DNA of 59,381 bases, from NCBI GenBank assembly GCA_947458585.1, contig CANGYY010000012.1, positions 1 through 59,381 on the forward strand. The letters are read 5' to 3'. The position numbers and the translations under genes are program-made. Origin of the DNA: Cyclobacteriaceae bacterium. Its GTDB lineage: Bacteria; Bacteroidota; Bacteroidia; Cytophagales; Cyclobacteriaceae. Positions 27,128 to 35,520 of the stretch are shown here, in pieces. Every line of letters begins with the position of its first letter. Position 1 is the first letter of the stretch. The notes beneath the pieces are model-generated. The model saw only the letters and a program-made list of their open reading frames with translations. It was not told the origin of the DNA and made no database searches.

Positions 27128-28228
27128 ATGTCAGCGATTAATGCAACCGAAACTATCCGTGAGGGCTCAATTTTTGGACAAATCACCACCATGGACCATG
27201 AACAGTTGGTCATCTGCCACGATGAAGCCACTGGCCTCAAAGCCCTGATAGGAATTCACAATACTGTCCTAGGCCCAGCATTGGGCGGTACACGCATGTG
27301 GCCTTATGCCACGGAAGAAGAAGCCATCAAAGATGTGTTGCGCCTTTCACGTGGCATGAGCTTTAAAAACTCACTCGCAGGACTGAATTTGGGAGGAGGC
27401 AAGGCAGTCATTCTTGGAGATCCTAAATTGAAGACCGAAGCATTTTTACGAAGATTTGGACGTTTTGTAGAGAGTTTGGGCGGTCGCTATGTGACTGCTG
27501 AAGATGTCAACATGAAGACCTCCGACATGGAATACATCGCCTTGGAAACCCGCCACGTAACTGGCCTTCCAAAAAGCAAAGGCGGTGCAGGTGATCCTTC
27601 TCCAGTAACTGCCTTTGGCGTGTACATGGGTATGAAGGCTGCTGCCAAAAAAGCATTTGGTACTGACTCCCTTCAAGGAAAGAAGATTGGCGTTCAAGGC
27701 GTAGGTCAGGTAGGAAAATACCTCATCAACTACCTCGTGAAAGAAGGCGCTGAAATTATGATCACGGATATTTTTGAGGACAAACTCAAAGAAGTTGCGG
27801 CTGCTACTGGTGCCACTGTAGTGGACAGCAAGGTGCTCTACGATATGCCGATGGACATCTATGCACCATGTGCTCTCGGAGCCACGATCAACGACCAGAC
27901 CATCGATCGCCTGACTTGTAAAGTGATTGCAGGCGGAGCCAACAACCAACTCGAGGACGAAGCCAAGCACGGCAAAATCTTGGTGGAAAAAGGAATTGTC
28001 TATGCGCCAGATTTCTTGATCAATGCAGGAGGAGTGATCAACGTAGGGGCAGAATATTACGGGGAATACCAAGAGGAAACTGTTTTTGCACAAACAGAAA
28101 AAATCTACGACACCTGCTTGTCCATTTTGAACGCCTCTGAGCAACAAAACATCCCTGCCCAGCAAGCTGCAATCCAAGCAGCGAAGGCTAGAATTGAAGC
28201 AATCGGAAGAGTTAAACTTCCTTTCTAA
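27128..28228 (+). CDS. Leu/Glu/Phe/Val-type amino acid dehydrogenase
   Basis: The enzyme oxidatively deaminates an amino acid to its 2-oxo acid with NAD as likely cofactor. The length of 366 residues and the motif GMSFKNSLAGLNLGGGKAVI (split: K80 binds the substrate carboxylate, K92 is catalytic) match the leucine dehydrogenase branch more than hexameric GDH. D126 in VTAEDVNM is the catalytic acid. The Rossmann domain has GVGQVG at 191-196. The exact substrate (Leu, Val or Phe) cannot be read from the sequence. It is monocistronic, with its own promoter and terminator. Confidence 0.92.
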   Translation: MSAINATETIREGSIFGQITTMDHEQLVICHDEATGLKALIGIHNTVLGPALGGTRMWPYATEEEAIKDVLRLSRGMSFKNSLAGLNLGGGKAVILGDPKLKTEAFLRRFGRFVESLGGRYVTAEDVNMKTSDMEYIALETRHVTGLPKSKGGAGDPSPVTAFGVYMGMKAAAKKAFGTDSLQGKKIGVQGVGQVGKYLINYLVKEGAEIMITDIFEDKLKEVAAATGATVVDSKVLYDMPMDIYAPCALGATINDQTIDRLTCKVIAGGANNQLEDEAKHGKILVEKGIVYAPDFLINAGGVINVGAEYYGEYQEETVFAQTEKIYDTCLSILNASEQQNIPAQQAAIQAAKARIEAIGRVKLPF

Positions 28229-28250
28229 GCATTCTTACAAATTCATTAAG

Positions 28251-28280
28251 AACCACCGAACAGTCTTCGGTGGTTTTTTT
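28251..28280 (+). terminator. terminator after the dehydrogenase gene
   Basis: A 10-base-pair stem AACCACCGAA/TTCGGTGGTT (28251-28260 with 28266-28275) with loop CAGTC is followed by a run of T. It is 22 bases after the stop codon. Confidence 0.9.
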
Positions 28281-28318
28281 GTGCCCGCCTGAATGAGGAC
28301 AAGACCCATCAAATTACT

Positions 28319-28326
28319 TATATTTG
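28319..28326 (+). promoter_or_regulatory. -7 promoter box of the nusB operon
   Basis: TATATTTG matches TAnnTTTG exactly, 18 bases before the nusB ATG. No TTTG lies at the usual distance upstream. It comes 38 bases after the dehydrogenase terminator, so it probably starts the nusB-coaE transcript. Confidence 0.4.
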
Positions 28327-28344
28327 TGACTCTTTACATACCCT

Positions 28345-29529
28345 ATGCTCAACAGAAGAATCCTTAGAGTCAAAGCATTTCAGAATCTTTATGCTTATGA
28401 ACAGTGCAAAGGATCCAATCTAAATTTAGCCAGAGACTTTATACGAGAGTCTTTTTTACCAGACCTCAACAGCATGGAGGTTCAAGACAAGGTTGCCCTT
28501 TCCAAAGAAGCTGAAGAGTCCATTCAGATCTTTGATGAAAACGTAGACTTAGGGCAAAAATTGATTCCGAATGAGGCGGGCATTAAAGTCAAAAAAATTG
28601 CGCTAGAAGCGCTAAAGCAGGTTCATGCAGCCAACGAAAAGGATCGCCAGTTTTTGTTAAAAAACATGGTGGTTTCGGCCGAACGGATTCCCCAGCTTTA
28701 CCTCCTGGCCATCGAACTCCTTCAGGCCTTTGCCAAACATGTAGGCAAAGAGGTGGAGAAAAAGCAAAAACTTGCAGGAGAAACCCCTATTGCTTTTGGC
28801 AATGAACTCAACTTGGCCAATAACCTAGTATTGAAGCGACTGCGGGAATCTACAGAATACCAGGCCGCACTCAACAGAAATGGGGTAAGCTTGGATGAAC
28901 TCGAACTTGAAATCAAAGAATGGTTTCGAGAATACATCAAGCCGGCAGAGACTTACCAGCATTACCTTTCCCTTGCAAACCCTAGTTTGGATCAAGATTT
29001 TGAAGTGGTAGATGATCTGCTCAAAAAAGTTATCTTTAAAAACGAGGTCATCTTGGCCTTTTTCTCGGAGAAGGACTTAAACTGGACCGAAAATAAGTCG
29101 GTAGTACGAAGCTTGGCAGCGAAGGTATTGAAAAACGCTTCCCTACCTGAGACTACTCTGGCCGAGCCATTACCAGAAATTGCAATGAATTGGGAGGAGG
29201 ACAAAGAATTTTTTGAAAATATTTTTAACTTCACCATCGCTAGCGACGTAAGTAGTAAGGTACTTATCGCCGATAAAACAAAAAACTGGGACATTGAACG
29301 CTTGGCTTTCACTGATAAAGTCATCATCTCCATGGCGCTTGCAGAAATGATTCATTTTCCAAGCATCCCTGTTAAAGTGACTATCAACGAGTACATTGAT
29401 ATTTCGAAAACATACAGCACCCCAAAAAGCAAGCAATTTGTGAATGGTTTGCTGGATGTTTTGGCCAAAGAACTAACGGACAAAGGACAGATTCGCAAAA
29501 GTGGACGAGGTCTCTTGGACAATAAATAA
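28345..29529 (+). CDS. nusB: NusB transcription antitermination factor, extended form
   Basis: NusB acts with NusE (S10) in antitermination of rRNA transcripts. The classic NusB fold is in the C-terminal part, about residues 285-385: RLAFTDKVIISMALAEMIHFPSIPVKVTINEYIDISKTYS (split here at IP), then SKQFVNGLLDVLAKEL. The protein is 394 residues, more than twice the E. coli length. The N-terminus still starts with the family element NRRILRVKAFQNLYAYEQ, and the middle is a long helical insertion. Long NusB proteins are, as far as I know, normal in Bacteroidota. A conserved operon to coaE follows. Confidence 0.9.
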   Translation: MLNRRILRVKAFQNLYAYEQCKGSNLNLARDFIRESFLPDLNSMEVQDKVALSKEAEESIQIFDENVDLGQKLIPNEAGIKVKKIALEALKQVHAANEKDRQFLLKNMVVSAERIPQLYLLAIELLQAFAKHVGKEVEKKQKLAGETPIAFGNELNLANNLVLKRLRESTEYQAALNRNGVSLDELELEIKEWFREYIKPAETYQHYLSLANPSLDQDFEVVDDLLKKVIFKNEVILAFFSEKDLNWTENKSVVRSLAAKVLKNASLPETTLAEPLPEIAMNWEEDKEFFENIFNFTIASDVSSKVLIADKTKNWDIERLAFTDKVIISMALAEMIHFPSIPVKVTINEYIDISKTYSTPKSKQFVNGLLDVLAKELTDKGQIRKSGRGLLDNK

Positions 29530-29537
29530 GTAAGACC

Positions 29538-29840
29538 ATGAGCAAGACAACAAATACTTTACTCGCTTTCGCCGTAGGCGCAGGAGTAGGTGCAGCCTTA
29601 GGGATTTTATTTGCTCCCGATACCGGGGCAAATACCCGAGACAAACTTTCCTTCAAATTGTCTAAATACAAGAAGGAACTTGAGGACCTCATCAATGAAT
29701 TGATGGATGGAAAAGAAATTCACCTGAACGAGGCCAAAACCGAAGGGAAAAGAGTGATATCTGAAGCGAAAAACAAAGCAGAAGACCTCCTAAATGATGT
29801 AAACAAACTAATTGACCAAATAAATCAAGATAAAAACTAA
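29538..29840 (+). CDS. YtxH-domain small membrane protein
   Basis: The 100-residue product has one glycine-rich membrane helix (about 5-24, LLAFAVGAGVGAALGILFAP) followed by DTGANTRDKLS and a long charged helix. That is the YtxH/gas-vesicle-like pattern often tied to stress or envelope functions, but no function is known. It begins eight bases after nusB and one base before the next gene. Confidence 0.85.
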   Translation: MSKTTNTLLAFAVGAGVGAALGILFAPDTGANTRDKLSFKLSKYKKELEDLINELMDGKEIHLNEAKTEGKRVISEAKNKAEDLLNDVNKLIDQINQDKN

Positions 29841-29841
29841 C

Positions 29842-30381
29842 ATGAAAACAAGACTACTTAGCGCCATCGCCCTCTCTGTGGTATTGCTAGCCTCTTGCTC
29901 TGAAGGCAAGGATGAACAAGCAGAAAAAATTAAGGCTTTAGAAGACAAAATTGCCGCAATGGAAGGAACAAATACTCCTATCCCTACGGATATGGCTCAA
30001 ACAGCCACTAATGCAGACCCAAGCACCCTAGGTGTTTTCCAATTTTCTGAAATGGAATACGACTTTGGTACCATCCAAGAAGGTAAAGTAGTGGAGCGCG
30101 TATTCAACTTCACCAACAATGGTCAGGCTCCTTTAGTGATTTCCAACATCACTGCTTCTTGCGGATGTACTAGCCCTGATTGGACCAAAGCCCCTGTTCA
30201 ACCAGGACAAACCGGCTTTGTAAAAGTAGTATTCAACTCTGCAGCAAAATCAGGTGCACAATCTCCAACAGTAACCATTCAAGCGAACACCAACCCATCG
30301 GTAACTCGCCTCAGCATGAGAGGAAGTGTAACTCCTAAAACAGCTGGTGGAGCTGCTCCAGCAGGCCCATTGAACAGATAA
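29842..30381 (+). CDS. DUF1573 lipoprotein
   Basis: The 179-residue product has a lipoprotein signal (MKTRLLSAIALSVVLLASC, lipidated C19), a short Lys/Glu coiled coil (about 25-42) and a DUF1573 beta-sandwich domain: FDFGTIQEGKVVERVFNFTN-type start, TASCGCTSPDW and PGQTGFVKVVFNSA. The CGCT motif is the hallmark of the family. Its function is unknown; the fold resembles immunoglobulin-like periplasmic domains. It belongs to the nusB-coaE operon. Confidence 0.9.
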   Translation: MKTRLLSAIALSVVLLASCSEGKDEQAEKIKALEDKIAAMEGTNTPIPTDMAQTATNADPSTLGVFQFSEMEYDFGTIQEGKVVERVFNFTNNGQAPLVISNITASCGCTSPDWTKAPVQPGQTGFVKVVFNSAAKSGAQSPTVTIQANTNPSVTRLSMRGSVTPKTAGGAAPAGPLNR

Positions 30382-30384
30382 GCG

Positions 30385-30702
30385 ATGCATTTATTTATTC
30401 TAGCACAAGCTGCCGGAGGCAGTACCGGTATTCTTGGACAAGTTTTTCTATTCGGCTCGATCATTTTGATCATGTATTTCTTCATGATCCGCCCGCAACA
30501 GAAAAAGCAAAAGGAAACCAAGAAGTTTATTGAAGAAATAAAAAAAGGAGATGATGTAGTGACCATCGGCGGTATCCACGGAAAAGTGTATAGCGTGGAT
30601 GGAGACACCATCCTTCTGGAACTAGACAAGGGTCTGAAGGTGAAAGTAGAAAAGTCTGCTATCTCCGCTGACTTCTCCAAAAAATCAAGTCCAACCAAGT
30701 AA
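30385..30702 (+). CDS. yajC: YajC, Sec translocase auxiliary subunit
   Basis: YajC works with SecDF at the Sec translocon in the inner membrane. The 105-residue product has one N-terminal helix (about 12-33), then the signature FFMIRPQQKKQKE, and a soluble domain with GDDVVTIGGIHGKV. It starts three bases after the DUF1573 gene and ends four bases before ybbR. Confidence 0.95.
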   Translation: MHLFILAQAAGGSTGILGQVFLFGSIILIMYFFMIRPQQKKQKETKKFIEEIKKGDDVVTIGGIHGKVYSVDGDTILLELDKGLKVKVEKSAISADFSKKSSPTK

Positions 30703-30706
30703 TCCC

Positions 30707-31672
30707 TTGCCTGATTCTAAAAAATCCCCCTGGAGATTATCCAAAAGAAAACTCTCCAATATAAAAGTGGTAGTCCTCTGCATCGCAGCGGCTACCACTT
30801 TTTGGGTTTTAAATGCACTCAACAAGGACAACTACAGTACTATCGTAGATTATCCCGTCCAATGGGAATACGACCAAAAAAATTACGTGGCCGTTAAGCC
30901 GCTGCCGAAAAGCATACAAATTCAAATTTCTGGAAATGGCTGGGATTTACTTCGTAAGTATTTCAACATCAGTACCAATGCCTACCCCATCCTCCTCAAT
31001 TCCCCTGCTGAGAAAACCTACTTACTGACTTCTGACCTGAAAAGAGGGCTAGGAGAATTTATCACCCCCACACTCCTTGAAAATGTAATAGGCGATACGA
31101 TTCCTTTCCAAATCGATCGCATTGTAACCAAAACTTTGATCCCTGAATTAGACTCAGCGGGATACTCTTTGGACAAAAATATTGCTCTAGAAGGGAAAGT
31201 ATCCTTCAGCCCAGACAAACTAGAAGTCACAGGACCCTCCTCCATTTTGGAGAGCTACCAAGGCAAATTCCCCGTGGTGCTGAATGCAGAAAAAATTGCC
31301 AAGAATTATTCAGGAAAGGTGACCCTAGAACTAGAAGAAGATTTGGCTAAGCTAATTCAACTCAAGCAAACTGAAATCCAAGTAGATTTTTCGATTGTTA
31401 CTTACCTGGAGGGAAATAAGCGCCTGAAAATCAAAAAACTCAATTTCCCTGCTAATGTCAAACTCGCCAATGAGGAGTTGATTCCCGTACTAAGCTATTT
31501 GATTCAAGAGGACGATTTACCGAATCTTAAGGATTTAGAATTTGAAGCAATTCTCGATTATAAAAAACGCAACCGTGCTGATAGTACCCTTCAAATCCAA
31601 GTGAGCCCCAATCCTAAATTTTTAAAGGAGGTAAAGATCACCCCTCCGCTGTTCAAGCTGTCCTATGAGTAA
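30707..31672 (+). CDS. YbbR-domain membrane-anchored protein
   Basis: The 321-residue product has one N-terminal membrane helix (about 20-38, VVVLCIAAATTFWVLNALN) and a periplasmic region built of YbbR-like repeats (for example VDYPVQWEYDQ, and LEVTGPSSILESY near 175). In Firmicutes the related CdaR binds a diadenylate cyclase; no cyclase gene is present here. The only workable start is the TTG at 30707. There is no in-frame ATG before the membrane helix, and the TTG lies four bases after the yajC stop. The end overlaps coaE by eight bases. Confidence 0.82.
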   Translation: MPDSKKSPWRLSKRKLSNIKVVVLCIAAATTFWVLNALNKDNYSTIVDYPVQWEYDQKNYVAVKPLPKSIQIQISGNGWDLLRKYFNISTNAYPILLNSPAEKTYLLTSDLKRGLGEFITPTLLENVIGDTIPFQIDRIVTKTLIPELDSAGYSLDKNIALEGKVSFSPDKLEVTGPSSILESYQGKFPVVLNAEKIAKNYSGKVTLELEEDLAKLIQLKQTEIQVDFSIVTYLEGNKRLKIKKLNFPANVKLANEELIPVLSYLIQEDDLPNLKDLEFEAILDYKKRNRADSTLQIQVSPNPKFLKEVKITPPLFKLSYE

Positions 31673-32279
31673 TTCACGCCCGCTGCTTGTCGGCATTACA
31701 GGTGGAATTGGCTCTGGAAAATCCACTGTCTGCAAACTTTTCTCCTTACTTGGCACACCTATTTACACGGCAGATGATCGTGCCAAATGGCTCATGAGTC
31801 ATGACCCAGCGCTCAAAGAAAAGATTTTGGCCGCATTTGGACCTGAATCCTACCTCTCCAGTGGAGAACTCAACAGAGGCTATTTGGCAGAAACTGTTTT
31901 TTCCAACCCGGAAAAAGTGGCTTCCCTCAATGCCCTAGTTCACCCTGCTGTAGGTAAAGATTTTGCATCATGGATAAGCCAACAAAATGCACCCTACCTA
32001 ATCAAAGAGGCAGCACTCCTGTTTGAAACCGGAGCGGCAAAAGAGCTCGATTGTGTGATCAATGTCAGTTCCCCACTCCGTGTTCGCATGGCGCGGGTCT
32101 TGCTTCGTGACCCCCAACGCACCGAAGAACAAGTCAACCAAATCATTGACCAGCAGCTTCCAGACGAAGAAAAAAATGAGCGGGCAGATTTTTCGATAAA
32201 AAACACGGACAACAAACTCCTCCTTCCCCAGGTAATTGCCCTGCATGAGCTATTGCTCCGAAAGGCAGATTGTGATTAA
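31665..32279 (+). CDS. coaE: dephospho-CoA kinase
   Basis: CoaE phosphorylates dephospho-CoA in the last step of coenzyme A synthesis. The 204-residue protein has the P-loop GITGGIGSGKSTVCKLF at residues 9-25, the substrate-binding DDRAKWLM segment, HPAVGKDF, and the lid VLLRDPQRTEEQV. The ATG lies inside the end of the ybbR gene (8-base overlap), which suggests translational coupling. It is the last gene of the operon and is followed by a bidirectional terminator. Confidence 0.95.
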   Translation: MSNSRPLLVGITGGIGSGKSTVCKLFSLLGTPIYTADDRAKWLMSHDPALKEKILAAFGPESYLSSGELNRGYLAETVFSNPEKVASLNALVHPAVGKDFASWISQQNAPYLIKEAALLFETGAAKELDCVINVSSPLRVRMARVLLRDPQRTEEQVNQIIDQQLPDEEKNERADFSIKNTDNKLLLPQVIALHELLLRKADCD

Positions 32280-32301
32280 TCCTGTAGATTTTTGCCCTCA
32301 A

Positions 32302-32337
32302 AAACAAAAAACACCTCTAACGAGGTGTTTTTTGTTT
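32302..32337. terminator. bidirectional terminator between coaE and serS
   Basis: A perfect 16-base-pair hairpin spans 32302-32317 and 32322-32337 with a TAAC loop. A-rich on the left and T-rich on the right, with a CACCTC/GAGGTG core, it can stop transcripts from both convergent genes. It is the longest perfect hairpin in the window. Confidence 0.92.
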
Positions 32338-32386
32338 CAAAAGAAGGGTAAGCTTCCACCTTTCGTATTTGCAATTCTTTCAACCC

Positions 32387-33658
32387 TCAAATTCGATCAA
32401 AACCCAAATACGGATGCAAGACTTTAGGCATGCGAATGCCGTCTGGGTCCTGATTATTTTCCAAAATGGAGGCCACAATACGTGGCAAAGCCAAGGCACT
32501 TCCATTCAAGGTATGGGCTAATTGAGATTTTTTATCCTCTCCTTTGAATCGCAATTTAAGACGGTTGGCCTGGTAGGTTTCGAAATTGGAAACCGAACTT
32601 ACCTCCAACCAACGCTCTTGGGCTGCCGAATACACTTCCATGTCGTAGGTCATCGCAGAGGTGAAGCCCATGTCCCCACCACAAAGGCGAAGCACTCGAT
32701 AAGGCAATTCCAACTGTCGCAATAAACCTTGCACGTAGGCACTCATTTCCTCCAAAGTGGCATAGGAATTATCTGGATGGGTGATTTGTACAATTTCCAC
32801 CTTATCAAACTGATGCAATCTATTTAAGCCGCGAACATGTGCTCCCCAAGAACCCGCTTCGCGACGAAAGCAAGGCGTGTAGCCTACATTCTTGATTGGA
32901 AGATCGGAGGTATTGACAAGTACATCCCGGTACAGATTGGTAATGGGCACCTCGGCAGTTGGAATCAGGTACAACTTGTCTTCATTGGCAAAGTACATCT
33001 GCCCTTCCTTATCTGGCAGCTGACCCGTACCATAACCTGAATCCTCATTCACCAAGATGGGTGGCTGCACTTCTACATACCCAGCTGCCAAGGCCTGATC
33101 CAGAAAAAAGTTGATCAATGCACGCTGCAGTCTAGCCCCTTTCCCTTTGTAAACTGGGAATCCTGCACCTGCAATTTTTACTCCCAAATCAAAGTCGATG
33201 ATGTCGTACTTTTTAATCAATTCCCAATGAGGCAATTTACCTTCACCTAAAGAAGGAATCTCTCCGTGAGAAAGCACCACTTCATTGTCTTCTGCTGATT
33301 TTCCCGCGGGAACAGCCGTGAAAGGAACGTTGGGAAGCGTGTAAAGCAAGGCTTTTAGCTCTGCCTCCGCCTGCTCATGCTGCTCTTCCAACTCCTTGAT
33401 TTGAGTCTTTAGGAGAGCTGAGCGGTCCCGAACGGCCGTCGCTTCGGCAGTTTTCCCTTCCTTCATCAAGGTTCCGATTTCCTTGGAAATCGTGTTGGCC
33501 TCCGCCTGAAATTGATCCCGCTGCGTCTGAGCTGACTTTCTCAAATCATCCAAATCCAATACCTGCTGCAATGCAGTAGCGGCATTTTTTAGGTTTCGCT
33601 TGTTGAGGCCAAGTAGCACTTGGTCGTAATGATCTCGGATATGTTGTACTAAAAGCAT
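32387..33658 (-). CDS. serS: seryl-tRNA synthetase
   Basis: SerRS charges tRNA-Ser with serine. The 423-residue protein has the N-terminal coiled-coil arm (about 27-105) that holds the tRNA long variable loop, then the class II catalytic core: motif 2 CFRREAGSWGAHVRGLNRLHQF (CFRRE with downstream HQF), the ICGGDMGF-like region, and motif 3 LNGSALALPRIVASILEN. It faces coaE across the shared terminator. A -7 promoter box lies 23 bases before its start. Confidence 0.97.
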   Translation of the reverse strand: MLLVQHIRDHYDQVLLGLNKRNLKNAATALQQVLDLDDLRKSAQTQRDQFQAEANTISKEIGTLMKEGKTAEATAVRDRSALLKTQIKELEEQHEQAEAELKALLYTLPNVPFTAVPAGKSAEDNEVVLSHGEIPSLGEGKLPHWELIKKYDIIDFDLGVKIAGAGFPVYKGKGARLQRALINFFLDQALAAGYVEVQPPILVNEDSGYGTGQLPDKEGQMYFANEDKLYLIPTAEVPITNLYRDVLVNTSDLPIKNVGYTPCFRREAGSWGAHVRGLNRLHQFDKVEIVQITHPDNSYATLEEMSAYVQGLLRQLELPYRVLRLCGGDMGFTSAMTYDMEVYSAAQERWLEVSSVSNFETYQANRLKLRFKGEDKKSQLAHTLNGSALALPRIVASILENNQDPDGIRMPKVLHPYLGFDRI

Positions 33659-33681
33659 GATGTACTGGGGATTTGAACGTC

Positions 33682-33689
33682 CAAAGATA
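33682..33689 (-). promoter_or_regulatory. -7 promoter box of serS
   Basis: The minus strand reads TATCTTTG, an exact TAnnTTTG match, 23 bases before the serS ATG. A TTTG lies 13 bases further upstream, closer than the usual 18 to 22. Confidence 0.35.
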
Positions 33690-33694
33690 GCAAC

Positions 33695-34465
33695 TTATCG
33701 AACAAAGATCGTCTTAGTACTACTTGAGAAAGGGCCTTCCAACTCTTTGTTGTCCACTCGGAGCAATTGGAATTTGACTTGATAGTCCCCTTTGGGAAGA
33801 TTGGACACCCGCATTGGAATTACTTGACTGAGCTCCGTGGTATAGTCATTGACCCAGACCTTCACTTTCAGCCCATCCAACTTTAAATCTCCCCCTAGAA
33901 CCAAAAAGTCAAGAATCAGATCTTGCCCAAGAGGAATGATTTGTTGATTTTTAGGCAAATTGATCGCTAAATAAGGCTCCGCTGAATACGGAAATGGGCG
34001 GGAATCCCCGACCAAAAAATCACGATCCACGTAATTTCCAAAGCTTTTTAAGGCCAATCCTTTGTCATCCACTAAAAACGCGACTGCGCGGTAAGTACCT
34101 CGGGTAAGTTCACGCTGAAATATTGGAGCAGCATACCCTTCTGGATCGCTTCCATTTAGAATTAAAGCGAGGCGAGGCGAAGAGGCGCCATTTTTTGAAA
34201 TTGAAAAATTCTTGACATTAAATTCGAATGGAACTTTGCCAGGCCTAAAAACTTGGTTCCCAAGAGGAGTATTCAATTCCAAAATTGCGTCAGGGAAAAA
34301 GGAAAGTGAATCCTCAGGAAGAAAAGTAATTGGGCCGGCAGCTGCTTCCAAATTCGTGGAATCAGTGGCCTCAACCTGAGTCGATTCTTTGGATTCTTTG
34401 GGATTGGAGGAACAAGAACTGACCCAGAAACCAAGGAATACTAGTAAAATCAGGATTTTATTCAT
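33695..34465 (-). CDS. lipoprotein of unknown function
   Basis: From the ATG at 34465 the product has 257 residues and starts MNKILILLVFLGFWVSSC, a lipoprotein signal with C18 as the lipid site. A Ser/Thr/Glu-rich linker (about 19-45) leads to a beta-rich region with no motif I recognise; it contains LELNTPLGNQVF and a second, similar AINLPKNQQIIPLG segment, hinting at two related beta-sandwich domains. The frame is open up to 34525, but that start would hide the signal peptide. It may share the serS promoter region only by position. Confidence 0.8.
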   Translation of the reverse strand: MNKILILLVFLGFWVSSCSSNPKESKESTQVEATDSTNLEAAAGPITFLPEDSLSFFPDAILELNTPLGNQVFRPGKVPFEFNVKNFSISKNGASSPRLALILNGSDPEGYAAPIFQRELTRGTYRAVAFLVDDKGLALKSFGNYVDRDFLVGDSRPFPYSAEPYLAINLPKNQQIIPLGQDLILDFLVLGGDLKLDGLKVKVWVNDYTTELSQVIPMRVSNLPKGDYQVKFQLLRVDNKELEGPFSSSTKTIFVR

Positions 34466-34495
34466 GGAATCGCCTAAATTGAGGTTAAAGATATT

Positions 34496-34503
34496 TATTT
34501 TTG
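34496..34503 (+). promoter_or_regulatory. -7 promoter box before the 2OG oxygenase gene
   Basis: TATTTTTG matches TAnnTTTG exactly, 38 bases before the ATG at 34542, in the divergent 76-base gap. A TTG 14 bases upstream (34479-34481) is a poor -33 candidate. Confidence 0.3.
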
Positions 34504-34541
34504 AAGAATTTAAAGGAATAACCACCTAAACTACCCCTGTA

Positions 34542-35519
34542 ATGGAAATTTTGTTCGATGAAATTCCGAGTTTGGATTTAGCCGATTTCACTGCCGGCAA
34601 TCCTGAAAAAAAGGCCGAATTTGTACGCAAGCTTGGAGAAGCATACCAAAATATTGGCTTTGTCGCCATCAAAAATCATGGCCTCAACAAAGCTCTACAA
34701 GACCGCCTCTATTCCTCCATCACTACTTTCTTCTCCCTTCCTGACGCCGTCAAAGCGCAGTATGAAAAGCCAGAAATCGGATACCAAAGAGGCTACACAG
34801 GTAAAGGTAAAGAACATGCCAAAGGAAGAAATACAGGGGATTTAAAGGAATTTTACCATGTGGGGCAAGATTTAGGTGACATTCCAGATGCAGATCCCAT
34901 CAAGGCGGAGTATCCGGAAAATTGCTGGCCTCAAGAACTTCCACAGTTCAAAGACGACGCCTTAGAAGCTTACAGAACCTTGGAAAACGCAGGTCGTCAA
35001 ATGCTCCGTGCCATTGCCTTGAACTTAGGTTTGAAGGAAGATTATTTTGAAGATAAGGTTGCTCATGGCAATTCCATCCTTCGCCAAATCCATTATTTCC
35101 CCATTGAAAATCCAGATGAAGTTCCTGCAGATGCCGTGCGTGCCGCAGAACACGGGGACATCAACCTAATCACCTTGCTGATGGGTGCCAGTGCAGATGG
35201 ACTCCAAGTGCGTCGCAGAGACGGAAAGTGGATTCCTATCACCGCCCTTCCAGACCAATTAGTCGTGAACGTCGGGGACATGCTCGAGCGATTGACCAAC
35301 AAGAAATTGAAGTCAACTATCCACCGCGTAGTGAACCCTCCACGCGAAAAGATGAATACCAGCAGGTACTCAATTCCCTTTTTCATGCACCCAAGATCTG
35401 AAATGGACCTCAGCTGTCTTGAAAGCTGTATTTCTGAAGCCAATCCCAAGCAATTCCCAGATATTACTGCAGGAGAATTTTTGGAGGAGCGGCTTCGCGA
35501 ACTAGGCCTGCGCAAGTAG
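34542..35519 (+). CDS. 2-oxoglutarate/Fe(II) oxygenase, isopenicillin N synthase-like
   Basis: The 325-residue enzyme belongs to the non-heme iron oxygenases related to isopenicillin N synthase and plant 2OG dioxygenases. An N-terminal DIOX_N part (IPSLDLADFTAG, NIGFVAIKNHGL) precedes the jelly-roll core. Iron ligands are H204 and D206 (HGDINLITLL) and H261 (STIHRVVNP); R275-x-S277 would bind the 2OG carboxylate. The substrate is unknown. In context it lies one base before a chromate-type transporter gene, so the two are almost certainly cotranscribed. Similar oxygenases are common in Bacteroidota. Confidence 0.9.
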   Translation: MEILFDEIPSLDLADFTAGNPEKKAEFVRKLGEAYQNIGFVAIKNHGLNKALQDRLYSSITTFFSLPDAVKAQYEKPEIGYQRGYTGKGKEHAKGRNTGDLKEFYHVGQDLGDIPDADPIKAEYPENCWPQELPQFKDDALEAYRTLENAGRQMLRAIALNLGLKEDYFEDKVAHGNSILRQIHYFPIENPDEVPADAVRAAEHGDINLITLLMGASADGLQVRRRDGKWIPITALPDQLVVNVGDMLERLTNKKLKSTIHRVVNPPREKMNTSRYSIPFFMHPRSEMDLSCLESCISEANPKQFPDITAGEFLEERLRELGLRK

Positions 35520-35520
35520 C

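Noticed and set aside
27446-28177. A 243-codon open frame on the minus strand inside the amino acid dehydrogenase gene
   Set aside because: It is fully antisense to a strongly supported gene with promoter and terminator; its protein is Cys/His/Phe-rich without any family motif, as expected for an antisense shadow.
34542-35519. Beta-lactam biosynthesis gene (isopenicillin N synthase)
   Set aside because: The fold and iron ligands fit the wide oxygenase family, but no other antibiotic synthesis gene is present; a specific role in antibiotic synthesis is not supported.
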